7,458 nucleotides of DNA from Clostridia bacterium (lineage in GTDB: Bacteria > Bacillota > Peptococcia > DRI-13 > DTU073): contig JAQVYD010000066.1 in NCBI GenBank assembly GCA_028709105.1, forward strand, positions 1 through 7,458. Direction: 5' to 3'. Positions 1 through 5,668 of this stretch are shown in pieces. The notes under the pieces were generated by a model. It searched no databases, had not been told where the DNA came from, and saw only the letters and a list, made by a program, of their open reading frames with translations. Position 1 is the stretch's first letter. Each line of letters opens with the position of its first letter. The position numbers and the translations under genes are program-made.

Positions 1-1098
1 CTCATGTTTCTTTGTAAACTCGAGGAGACGCTCTTTAAATGGTCGAGTATTGGGATCGTTTGTCCTATAATTCATAATTTCAGCACGCGGAACTAATTGT
101 AAATCTTCCTTATTTATTAAATACACCTTCAGCTTTTTCATCGTTGCGCTCAATTGTTTTTTCTCTTTCGCATTAAGAGGTTCTCCCCATTCTTTTTCGG
201 CTCGCTTGAAGACATCATTTATTTTGGCTTCTTGCTTGCCCCGACTTTCAAAAAAGCAATCTGTTTTCCTATATTGCATAATTTCCTTATGAGGAACTAA
301 AGATAGGTTTTCGCGCATTAAGTACACCTTCAGCTTTTCCATTGTTTCGCTCAATTGTTTTTTCTTTTTCGCACCAAGAAACTCTCCCCATTCTTCATCG
401 ATTTCCTTTGAGAATTTTTTTTCAGCTCGATTTAAGACACCGCTTATTCCCGCTTGTGCTATTTCTTTGTATTGAAAATCTGGAGCTAAAGCATTATATT
501 TTTCATCAAGGATTCTTGCTTTCCCGGCAATTTCCTCTTGGTACCCCTTTTCTCTAAGAATGTCTTCATAGGCGGCCCGCTCCTTTAAATCACTTACCAT
601 TTCATTTACTTTTACCCATAACTCCGGATGCTTTTGACATATTGCTCTTATCTCTATTCTGTTCTCATATAACAAATCATCAATCAACTGTATTTCACTC
701 GCATATAAACGAACATTAGTCTCATGGTCATTACCGGTATCCATGATCCCGGCAGTAGTGTTTTCTAAAGATTGTGAACGGGGATGCTTGTAGTTAAAAT
801 AACCATTTAAGGATATATTTTTATTTTCAGGCAGAGAACCGTATCCCCGCGGAATGGTATTAACCTGATCACAAATTTTCTTAAGAACCCTCTCCAGTTT
901 TTGTTTACGTCTACTGCGACGCAATTCATTCACGCTATCGAATATCCCTAAATTAATAAACAGATTCCCTCTATCAAATAAACCCACCTTATTTTTAAAC
1001 GGATCGTTCGTACTATCATATACTTCTATATTCTTATACTCTTTTTTATTGCCAAGCCTATCCTCAAACAAATTATTTCCTCTGCTGTATAAGCCCAT
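1..1098 (-). CDS. Unrecognised repeat-containing hydrophilic protein, C-terminus outside window
   Basis: An open frame of 366 codons runs without a stop from an ATG at 1098 to the left edge, so the C-terminus is missing. The start is well supported: AAGGAG (1109-1114) lies 10 nt upstream. I do not recognise the family. The N-terminus MGLYSRGNNLFED resembles those of the two upstream genes. A related GLFDRGN segment recurs at residues 39-45, and LGIFDS follows at about 51-56. Residues about 127-226 are charged and probably helical. Residues 221-280 and 295-348 form two copies of a repeat: W237/W304, KKQLS at 246-250/313-317, KLKVYL at 255-260/322-327, LVP at 267-269/335-337. The first copy has about 8 extra residues before the tryptophan. 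No signal peptide or membrane segment is visible. A promoter in the 115-nt gap upstream is weak at best (TATAAG at 1147-1152). The gene is AT-rich compared with the tsa operon. It is surely coding (repeat conserved in frame, good SD), but its function is unknown. Confidence 0.88.
   Translation of the reverse strand, partial: MGLYSRGNNLFEDRLGNKKEYKNIEVYDSTNDPFKNKVGLFDRGNLFINLGIFDSVNELRRSRRKQKLERVLKKICDQVNTIPRGYGSLPENKNISLNGYFNYKHPRSQSLENTTAGIMDTGNDHETNVRLYASEIQLIDDLLYENRIEIRAICQKHPELWVKVNEMVSDLKERAAYEDILREKGYQEEIAGKARILDEKYNALAPDFQYKEIAQAGISGVLNRAEKKFSKEIDEEWGEFLGAKKKKQLSETMEKLKVYLMRENLSLVPHKEIMQYRKTDCFFESRGKQEAKINDVFKRAEKEWGEPLNAKEKKQLSATMKKLKVYLINKEDLQLVPRAEIMNYRTNDPNTRPFKERLLEFTKKHE
122..395 (-). 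repeat. In-frame tandem duplication, period 201 bp
   Basis: Positions 122-194 and 323-395 match at 64 of 73 bases without gaps (about 88%). The offset is exactly 201 bp, or 67 codons. Similarity continues more weakly on both sides, with a 3-bp shift near 89-96/293-300 and a 24-bp shift near 199-204/424-429. It encodes the two copies of the protein repeat in the leftmost gene. The high nucleotide identity, including silent sites, points to a recent duplication. More copies could lie beyond the left edge. Confidence 0.9.
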
Positions 1099-1108
1099 GT
1101 TGCCCCGT

Positions 1109-1114
1109 CTCCTT
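1109..1114 (-). promoter_or_regulatory. Ribosome binding site AAGGAG deciding the ATG at 1098
   Basis: AAGGAG on the minus strand ends 10 nt before the ATG at 1098. It fixes the MGLYSRGN start of the leftmost gene, whose end is outside the window. Confidence 0.75.
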
Positions 1115-1213
1115 TTTTGTTATTTTTTAAAACTAAAAGCTTCTATCTTATATCTATGTCTAAGCTGTCTCCTAATATACGAGGCAAAAGGGCAATTAAT
1201 GTGCTTCACCTTT

Positions 1214-2185
1214 TTATTGACGTTGTCTTTCCTTCGCTTTTTCTACCTTTTTCTGCGTCCTATAATCCCGCCTTGCCTTTGCAGCCTCATGCAGATACTC
1301 CTGAAGTGGTTTGGATTTTTCAACTTTTACTTGCTCTCCTGCTTCAACTAAATCGTTCATTCCATTCCTGTACTGGTCACTATCCCATCTACTAAATTCT
1401 TGCCCCTCAGCCTTTGCCTTTTCCGATGTCCTCGCTCCTCGCGAATTTTTCTTTTCCCATATTCCATCTATAAAAACGAGTTTACGTTCGTTGGCAATTT
1501 TTTTATCTAAACCCCTTACCCTTTGCTTGGCCTTAAACTCAATCTCCGACAAATCTAAAAAGCGCTTGCTTTCTGCGGATTCAACACCAAATTCAGACTC
1601 CAAGGTCTTGAGCCTGTTTATTTTCCCTGCCCTAAAATCTAATCCTTCCTGTCTGAATTCATCCCAAAGTTTTGCTCTTTCCATAAATTTTAGTTTTAAT
1701 TGATAAATTTCTTCCTGGCTAAAGTATTTTTCCAGATGTTTGCTATTCTTCTCAAAAGCATTTTCTATTGCCTTCTCTTCCCGGGCAAAGATTATGGCAT
1801 CCTGTTCTTTATTATTGCTTAAATTAAAATAGAAATAGTTATCAGAACGGCTTTCTTTTCGAATCTCCCGGTCTATATCTTTTACTAACACTTCTTGCAT
1901 TGTTTTGTTGAACGTATCCTTCAAGCGGTCTATTATTCCTTTCCGCTTTGTTCTCATTTGCTCATTAAGAAAAATATCCCCTGTTTCCTGAGGGTTTCTC
2001 TGTTCTTGTATGATAACTTGATTATCTACCTCGTCTGTTTCTCCAGTTTCCCTAAGTGCGTCTATGAGATCTGCTTTTTTAAATCCTTCTATTTTTTCAT
2101 TTATTACTGGTTCGTCTATTTCTCTTTGTGCTTCTAATTTCGCTTGCTTACTGATTAACCGTTTAAAATCATCCCACAGTCCCAT
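1214..2185 (-). CDS. Unrecognised highly charged, probably coiled-coil protein (323 aa)
   Basis: The 323-aa frame starts with MGLWDDFKRLISK. An in-frame TTG three codons upstream (2194) is less likely: the AGGTGG at 2195-2200 abuts it, but sits 9 nt before the ATG at 2185. Residues 1-13 would form an amphipathic helix (L3, W4, F7, L10, I11 on one face). A second motif, KADLIDALRETGETD (about 37-51), resembles residues 32-42 of the upstream gene. The rest is rich in Lys, Glu, Arg and Asp. A long helical, coiled-coil-like stretch covers about 130-240, and the C-terminus is very basic (KKVEKAKERQRQ). There is no signal peptide, membrane span or catalytic motif that I recognise, so it is probably a cytoplasmic structural, adaptor or nucleic-acid-binding protein. 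It has its own promoter in the 106-nt gap after the upstream gene. Coding is supported by uninterrupted length, SD and promoter. No function can be assigned. Confidence 0.85.
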   Translation of the reverse strand: MGLWDDFKRLISKQAKLEAQREIDEPVINEKIEGFKKADLIDALRETGETDEVDNQVIIQEQRNPQETGDIFLNEQMRTKRKGIIDRLKDTFNKTMQEVLVKDIDREIRKESRSDNYFYFNLSNNKEQDAIIFAREEKAIENAFEKNSKHLEKYFSQEEIYQLKLKFMERAKLWDEFRQEGLDFRAGKINRLKTLESEFGVESAESKRFLDLSEIEFKAKQRVRGLDKKIANERKLVFIDGIWEKKNSRGARTSEKAKAEGQEFSRWDSDQYRNGMNDLVEAGEQVKVEKSKPLQEYLHEAAKARRDYRTQKKVEKAKERQRQ

Positions 2186-2194
2186 CTCTCTCAA

Positions 2195-2200
2195 CCACCT
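2195..2200 (-). promoter_or_regulatory. Ribosome binding site AGGTGG deciding the ATG at 2185
   Basis: AGGTGG on the minus strand ends 9 nt before the ATG at 2185 and directly abuts the alternative TTG at 2194. It therefore selects the MGLWDDFK start. Confidence 0.7.
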
Positions 2201-2238
2201 TTTCTCTTCAAGTCTTCTCGATAACTATCTTTGCCATA

Positions 2239-2247
2239 ATTATAGCA
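2239..2247 (-). promoter_or_regulatory. Extended -10 promoter for the 323-aa gene
   Basis: The minus strand reads TGCTATAAT: a perfect -10 hexamer (2239-2244) preceded by the TGn extension. Only a poor -35 (TTGCGC, 18 nt upstream) is present, as is usual for extended -10 promoters. Transcription would start near 2232, giving a leader of about 47 nt. A short inverted repeat, ATTAT-GT-ATAAT (2269-2280), lies just upstream and could bind a regulator. That last point is only a guess. Confidence 0.6.
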
Positions 2248-2291
2248 TATATTTAAAAAGCGGCGCAAATTATGTATAATATGGCGAAAAA

Positions 2292-2867
2292 TCAGAGTTC
2301 CCGTCCGCCTCCACTTCTCTTTTGGGACTTTTCTCCTGACCGATTTACCTCCACTACTGTACCATCCGGATGAATTTCTCTTATATACTTCTCTTGTGCT
2401 GCTTTTGCTGTTTCCTCAATATCTCCAAGTGATTTTCTACCCTTTTCCTTTTCTTGAGAAGTATATACCTCTGTCCCCTCCGGAAATACTTGTTTATCAG
2501 CATTTAGCGAACTGCTTAATACCTCTCTCTTCGCTCTTGGCTTTACCTCTTCCCACATCTCAGCATCAGAATGTGGCAAATCTATATTTCCTATAATTAC
2601 AAAATCTTTTTCCTTAGGTGTTTCTTTAACTTTAATTTTATTATTAACGATTTCAACATCGCAATCTGTGAAATAACCATTCTCCCATTCAGCTGTTTCA
2701 CACAATCTTTCCTCGGTTAATCCTGACAAAGATCTTCTGTTATCTGTCTCCCCAATTCTCTCCATTAGTTTATCCCTATCTAGATTGGCAGCATCCCGCT
2801 CAATTTGTTCTACTATGCTTTTATCTCCACCTTTAACTAATCTGTTTAGCTTATTCCTTAAACCCAT
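2292..2867 (-). CDS. Unrecognised hydrophilic protein (191 aa), first gene after the DnaA-box cluster
   Basis: I choose the ATG at 2867 (MGLRNKLNRLVKG, 191 aa) over an in-frame start at 2909. GGAAGG (2876-2881) lies 8 nt before 2867, and the predicted transcription start (about 2918) leaves only about 9 nt of leader for the longer form. The N-terminus has the helix pattern shared with the two downstream genes (L3, L7, L10, V11). Residues 32-42, DKLMERIGETD, resemble residues 39-51 of the 323-aa protein. Residues about 80-125 look like an alpha/beta mixture (KDFVIIGNIDLPHSD). Near the end, YIREIHPDGTVVEVNRSG looks like a beta-hairpin, followed by a basic Gly/Ser-rich tail. No signal peptide, membrane segment or catalytic motif is seen. 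The promoter is near consensus and lies beside ten DnaA-box-like sites, so DnaA-dependent control is plausible. The family is not recognised. Confidence 0.83.
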   Translation of the reverse strand: MGLRNKLNRLVKGGDKSIVEQIERDAANLDRDKLMERIGETDNRRSLSGLTEERLCETAEWENGYFTDCDVEIVNNKIKVKETPKEKDFVIIGNIDLPHSDAEMWEEVKPRAKREVLSSSLNADKQVFPEGTEVYTSQEKEKGRKSLGDIEETAKAAQEKYIREIHPDGTVVEVNRSGEKSQKRSGGGREL

Positions 2868-2924
2868 CTTATTTTCCTTCCCTTCTTGTATATTTTCATA
2901 CAATAGCATCTACATTACATAACA

Positions 2925-2953
2925 ATTATACTATATTCTGAAACTTTTGACAA
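2925..2953 (-). promoter_or_regulatory. Near-consensus sigma-A promoter for the 191-aa gene
   Basis: On the minus strand, -35 TTGTCA (2948-2953; 5 of 6 consensus) and -10 TATAAT (2925-2930; perfect) are separated by 17 nt. Transcription would start near 2918, giving a leader of about 50 nt. The nearest DnaA-box-like site (2982-2990) begins 28 nt upstream of the -35, so DnaA bound there could contact RNA polymerase. Confidence 0.75.
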
Positions 2954-2981
2954 GCTTAATTATCATAAAAAGATGAAGCCC

Positions 2982-3165
2982 CTATCCACAAAGTCCACAG
3001 GTTTACTCACAGACTTTCCCGTTATTTGCCGCCTTTCACCCCCTGCTACCCACATTATCCACAGAGAAGACCCTTTCTCTATCCAGTTTTTTGTCCACAT
3101 GCCAAAACCTTATTTATCAGTTATTCACAAGATTACTCACATTATCCACAGTTTTTTCATCCACA
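2982..3165 (+). promoter_or_regulatory. Cluster of ten same-orientation DnaA-box-like sites
   Basis: DnaA, the replication initiator, binds TTATNCACA. Perfect matches lie at 3055-3063, 3121-3129 and 3142-3150. One-mismatch sites lie at 2982-2990 (CTATCCACA), 3003-3011 and 3133-3141 (both TTACTCACA), 3091-3099 (TTGTCCACA) and 3157-3165 (TCATCCACA). Weaker sites are 3046-3054 (CTACCCACA, two mismatches) and 2991-2999 (AAGTCCACA, three). All point the same way, and none was seen in the reverse orientation. Three pairs abut head to tail with a 9-bp step (2982/2991, 3046/3055, 3133/3142). The flanks (2881-2980, 3166-3219) are AT-rich, but I could not identify a convincing unwinding element or DnaA-trio series. 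There is no dnaA, dnaN or rep gene here. Most likely it is a DnaA-binding locus outside oriC that titrates DnaA or regulates a promoter. A cryptic or accessory origin is the alternative. Confidence 0.85.
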
Positions 3166-3219
3166 ACTCTGACCTAACATATTTTCTTACTATACAGAAA
3201 ACAACTAAAAACATTTCCT

Positions 3220-4077
3220 TTATTTGGATTGGGATGAAAACAGACGTACTTTCTCAATGCGATGACCTTCCATTTCCCAGACCGATAGTTCCAGATTCTC
3301 CAACTCGATCTTATCACCTTGAACCGGCACACGGTCTAAAACGGCAAAAACCAGCCCCCCTACCGTATCCGCTTCCTCACAGCTCAAGTTTAAACCCAGA
3401 TTCTCATTAAGCTCCTCAATCCTCATGCTGGCCTTAATCTCTACCGTATCCTCATCAATCCGCTGCAGCAAAGGTTCCTCCCGGTCATGTTCGTCTTGGA
3501 TATCCCCCATGATTTCTTCAATAAGGTCCTCTAAAGTAACGATCCCGGCCGTACTGCCATATTCATCCAGAGCAATAGCCATATGGATTTTTTCCTTTTT
3601 CATGACCATAAACAGTTCCGAGATTTTCTTTGTTTCCGGTACAAAAATAGTCTGCCGCACATGTTTTTCAAGACAAAAATCCTCTCTCTGCTCCGGTAAA
3701 AGCAGAATTAAATCTTTAATATGCACAACTCCCAAAATATTGTCAACTGTCTTTTCATAAACAGGGATTCGCGAAAACTGCTCTTCTTTAATCACCATCA
3801 GTAAATCTTCGTAAGAAATATTTTTATCTACAGCGATAATATCAGGACGAGGCGTCATGACCTCTTTTACTACCATATCCGCAAATTCAATCACCCCATG
3901 AAGCATCGTTTTTTCTACCTGATTAATCACTTCTTCACTCTGTCCGGAAACGACGATACCCGAAGCGACCATATTAATAAGCTCTTCTTCGGTCAACTCC
4001 TTCTCCGCCGCTTCAGTTTTTTCTCTTCCCTTTATTCTCGCCAATAGTTGTTTAATTCGCTCAGGGATCAATCTCAA
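3220..4077 (-). CDS. CorC/HlyC-type protein with two CBS domains, soluble form
   Basis: From the proposed TTG at 4077 the product is 285 aa. After a basic N-terminal helix and a linker (LTEEELINMVASG, 28-40) it has a CBS pair: CBS1 about 72-130 (KEVMTPR at 71-77), CBS2 about 138-192, with the family signature LDEYGSTAGIVTLEDLIEEI at 170-189. A CorC_HlyC transporter-associated domain follows (about 205-282, ADTVGGLV). CBS pairs usually sense adenine nucleotides. The family is linked to Mg/Co efflux and often wrongly called hemolysin. Many relatives carry an N-terminal four-helix membrane domain (DUF21/CNNM). It is absent here, as in E. coli CorC (YbeX), so the protein is probably cytoplasmic and its partner is not in the window. 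The start is uncertain: the frame is open to 4176, and an ATG at 4143 overlaps the tsaD stop (ATGA) but has only AAGG at 2 nt. The TTG at 4077 has AAGAGGAG 5 nt upstream and a promoter in front. Confidence 0.88.
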   Translation of the reverse strand: MRLIPERIKQLLARIKGREKTEAAEKELTEEELINMVASGIVVSGQSEEVINQVEKTMLHGVIEFADMVVKEVMTPRPDIIAVDKNISYEDLLMVIKEEQFSRIPVYEKTVDNILGVVHIKDLILLLPEQREDFCLEKHVRQTIFVPETKKISELFMVMKKEKIHMAIALDEYGSTAGIVTLEDLIEEIMGDIQDEHDREEPLLQRIDEDTVEIKASMRIEELNENLGLNLSCEEADTVGGLVFAVLDRVPVQGDKIELENLELSVWEMEGHRIEKVRLFSSQSK

Positions 4078-4082
4078 ACCAA

Positions 4083-4090
4083 CTCCTCTT
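4083..4090 (-). promoter_or_regulatory. Ribosome binding site AAGAGGAG favouring the TTG start at 4077
   Basis: AAGAGGAG lies 5 nt before an in-frame TTG (4077). It also lies about 10 nt downstream of the predicted transcription start, which argues that the AT-rich codons 4078-4143 are leader rather than coding. Confidence 0.45.
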
Positions 4091-4108
4091 AATCTAATCA
4101 TCATTTTA

Positions 4109-4137
4109 ATTATACTAGATTTACGAAGATTAGTGAA
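4109..4137 (-). promoter_or_regulatory. Possible internal promoter for the CBS-domain gene
   Basis: On the minus strand, -35 TTCACT (4132-4137; 4 of 6) and -10 TATAAT (4109-4114; perfect) have a 17-nt spacer and lie just after the tsaD stop. A start near 4102 would give the CBS-domain gene expression independent of the tsa operon. Confidence 0.45.
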
Positions 4138-4139
4138 CC

Positions 4140-5156
4140 TCATAACCTTAACTGAGGGATCGCATTTAAATACCAATCAGCACGTTCTCCTTTTAAATAA
4201 CGATAATGAGCAGCACAAGCAATCATCGCCGCATTATCAGTACAAAACTCCACCGGAGGATAATATAATCTTAGTCCTTCCTGCTCACACCTTTTTCGCA
4301 TCTGTTCCCGCAAAGAACTATTAGCAGAAACCCCACCCGCCATCAGCACAGTCGGCAATCCTTTTTTGCGGGCAACACGAATTGTTTTTTCCACCAAAAC
4401 CTCAACCACACTAGCTTGAAAACTCGCGGCAAGATCAGCCTGATTTACCGCTTCCCCTTTCAGCGAGGCCCTATTTAAATAATTGAGAACTGCCGTCTTC
4501 AAACCGCTAAAACTAAAATCGAAACTGCCTTCCCCCAACCAAGCACGCGGTAACGACAGAGCTTCCCCATTCCCTTCACGAGCTAAAGCATCCAGTAACG
4601 GACCACCGGGATAACCTAACCCCATCGCCCGAGCTACTTTATCATAAGCCTCGCCGACAGCATCATCCTGAGTTTGTCCTAAAAGCAGATATTCCCCATG
4701 TCCTCTCATTTCGATTAAAGACGTATGCCCTCCGGAGACAATTAAGCCCACCAGAGGAAACGTAATCTGCTCCTGCCCTAGCCAATTAGCATAGAGATGA
4801 CCTTCCATGTGGTTAACCCCGAGCAAAGGAAGGTTGAGACTGTACGCTAAAGCCTTGACCGTACTAACCCCAATGAGCAAAGCCCCCACCAACCCCGGCC
4901 CATAAGTCACCGCCAGAGCCGATAGCTGGGGAAAGGTAAGCCCTGCCTCCTCTAGCGCTAAGCTAATTAAGAGATTAACCTGTTCCAAATGCTTGCGCGC
5001 AGCAATTTCCGGGACAACCCCCCCAAACTGTTGGTGTATTTTTATTTGCGAAAATACTAAATTAGAGAGCAGTTCCCGGCCATCCCGCAATATGGCTACT
5101 GCCGTCTCATCACAACTCGTTTCTACCGCCAAAATTATTTCTTTTTCTTGAGTCAA
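4140..5156 (-). CDS. tsaD: tRNA t6A37 threonylcarbamoyltransferase TsaD
   Basis: TsaD (formerly Gcp/YgjD) is the catalytic subunit that transfers the threonylcarbamoyl group from threonylcarbamoyl-AMP to A37 of ANN-decoding tRNAs. It works with TsaB and TsaE in the cytoplasm. The 338-aa length is normal for the family. ASKHA-fold signatures are intact: VETSCDETA (11-19); metal ligands H116 and H120 in NHMEGH; SGGHT (141-145); the DDAVGEAYDK block (164-173); FSFSGLKTA (214-222); GGVSAN (274-279); third metal ligand D307 in CTDNAAMIA. The start is TTG at 5156, supported by AGAGAGG 9 nt upstream. There is no ATG near enough to give a complete N-terminus. It follows rimI by 41 nt and is followed by the CBS-domain gene. 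No damage is seen, and the assignment is secure. Confidence 0.97.
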   Translation of the reverse strand: MTQEKEIILAVETSCDETAVAILRDGRELLSNLVFSQIKIHQQFGGVVPEIAARKHLEQVNLLISLALEEAGLTFPQLSALAVTYGPGLVGALLIGVSTVKALAYSLNLPLLGVNHMEGHLYANWLGQEQITFPLVGLIVSGGHTSLIEMRGHGEYLLLGQTQDDAVGEAYDKVARAMGLGYPGGPLLDALAREGNGEALSLPRAWLGEGSFDFSFSGLKTAVLNYLNRASLKGEAVNQADLAASFQASVVEVLVEKTIRVARKKGLPTVLMAGGVSANSSLREQMRKRCEQEGLRLYYPPVEFCTDNAAMIACAAHYRYLKGERADWYLNAIPQLRL

Positions 5157-5165
5157 GATCTTCTA

Positions 5166-5172
5166 CCTCTCT
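5166..5172 (-). promoter_or_regulatory. Ribosome binding site AGAGAGG deciding the TTG start of tsaD
   Basis: AGAGAGG on the minus strand ends 9 nt before the TTG at 5156. It supports TTG initiation of a gene whose N-terminal motif (VETSCDE) begins only ten residues later. Confidence 0.65.
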
Positions 5173-5197
5173 CACTATTTAATACTCGTGAAACTAT

Positions 5198-5653
5198 TCA
5201 AAAAAATTCCTTCCACATAATCAAAGCATCCTCATTCCCATCCACATAATAATTAGGACGAATTCCTGCCGGTACAAAACCCCTTCTTTTATAAAGGGTT
5301 TGTGCTTTATCATTAGAAACCCTCACCTCAAGAGTCATGCGCACAGCACCTTTTTGCAAAGCCAAAGCCTCTAACCCCTGCAGCACAAGCTCCCCCAGCT
5401 TTTTCCCTCGATATGGCGGGGCAACAGCAATATTGGTAATATGTGCTTCATCCATAATCAGCCACATCCCACCATAACCTAAAACTTGTTCCGGATTGTC
5501 TTCCGCAGCGGCTATTAAATAATAAGCGAAATCATTATCGGCCAATTCACACTTAAAGGCATATGCTGACCAGGGAGTAGAAAACGATTGTTTTTCAATC
5601 TCCACAATCTGCAGGATATCTTCCTCTTTCATGGCCCGTAAAAGATACGTCAT
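5198..5653 (-). CDS. rimI: Ribosomal protein S18-alanine N-acetyltransferase RimI
   Basis: This is a 151-aa GNAT-fold N-acetyltransferase. RimI acetylates the N-terminal alanine of ribosomal protein S18 with acetyl-CoA. The acetyl-CoA pyrophosphate loop is YRGKKLG (81-87), preceded by the strand HITNIAVAP (71-79). The presumed catalytic pair E109 and Y121 sits in LEVRVSN and TLYKRRGF, with the same 12-residue spacing as E103/Y115 of E. coli RimI (from memory). I take the ATG at 5653, because AGAGG (5664-5668) lies 10 nt upstream. A TTG at 5659, two codons earlier, would be only 4 nt from it. The SD overlaps the tsaB stop, and the gap is 15 nt. Placement between tsaB and tsaD is common in Bacillota. 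S18 is inferred from the family, and other N-terminal substrates are possible. Confidence 0.92.
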   Translation of the reverse strand: MTYLLRAMKEEDILQIVEIEKQSFSTPWSAYAFKCELADNDFAYYLIAAAEDNPEQVLGYGGMWLIMDEAHITNIAVAPPYRGKKLGELVLQGLEALALQKGAVRMTLEVRVSNDKAQTLYKRRGFVPAGIRPNYYVDGNEDALIMWKEFF

Positions 5654-5668
5654 CGACAATGCACCTCT

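Larger units (their letters stand above)
2868..3219. other. 352-bp gene-free region
   Basis: No credible gene lies here. From left to right it holds the leader and promoter of the 191-aa gene, a short AT-rich stretch (about 2954-2980), the DnaA-box cluster (2982-3165) and an AT-rich tail (3166-3219) up to the stop of the CBS-domain gene. I see no clear rho-independent terminator after that gene, so its transcripts may run through the DnaA-box cluster. Confidence 0.75.

Noticed and set aside
1147..1175. Promoter for the leftmost gene (TTAGGA-17-TATAAG)
   Set aside because: The -35 matches only 3 of 6 bases and there is no TGn extension; read-through from the gene above is as likely.
1049..2279. 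Several plus-strand frames rich in Phe, Leu and Ser
   Set aside because: They are antisense shadows of the AT-rich, Lys/Glu-rich unknown genes; the minus-strand frames have SD sequences and promoters and the plus ones do not.
2261..2310. Rho-independent terminator after the 191-aa gene
   Set aside because: GGCG/CGCC stretches and T-runs occur near the stop, but they do not pair into a stable stem followed directly by a T-tract.
2982..3165. CRISPR array or plasmid iterons
   Set aside because: The repeated unit is only 9 bp, with irregular steps (9 to 43 bp) and the DnaA-box consensus; no cas gene or plasmid rep gene is present and the neighbours are chromosomal.
3166..3219. DNA unwinding element with DnaA-trios next to the last box
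   Set aside because: The stretch is AT-rich, but the triplets do not follow a regular trio series; the opposite flank is likewise inconclusive, so origin activity is not claimed.
2973..3410. Plus-strand frame of 145 codons through the DnaA-box region
   Set aside because: It runs across the box cluster and antisense into the end of the CBS-domain gene, with a low-complexity product and no conserved motif.
5239..5252. Isolated DnaA-box-like ATCCACA inside rimI
   Set aside because: A single partial match within coding sequence, with no neighbours, is expected by chance.
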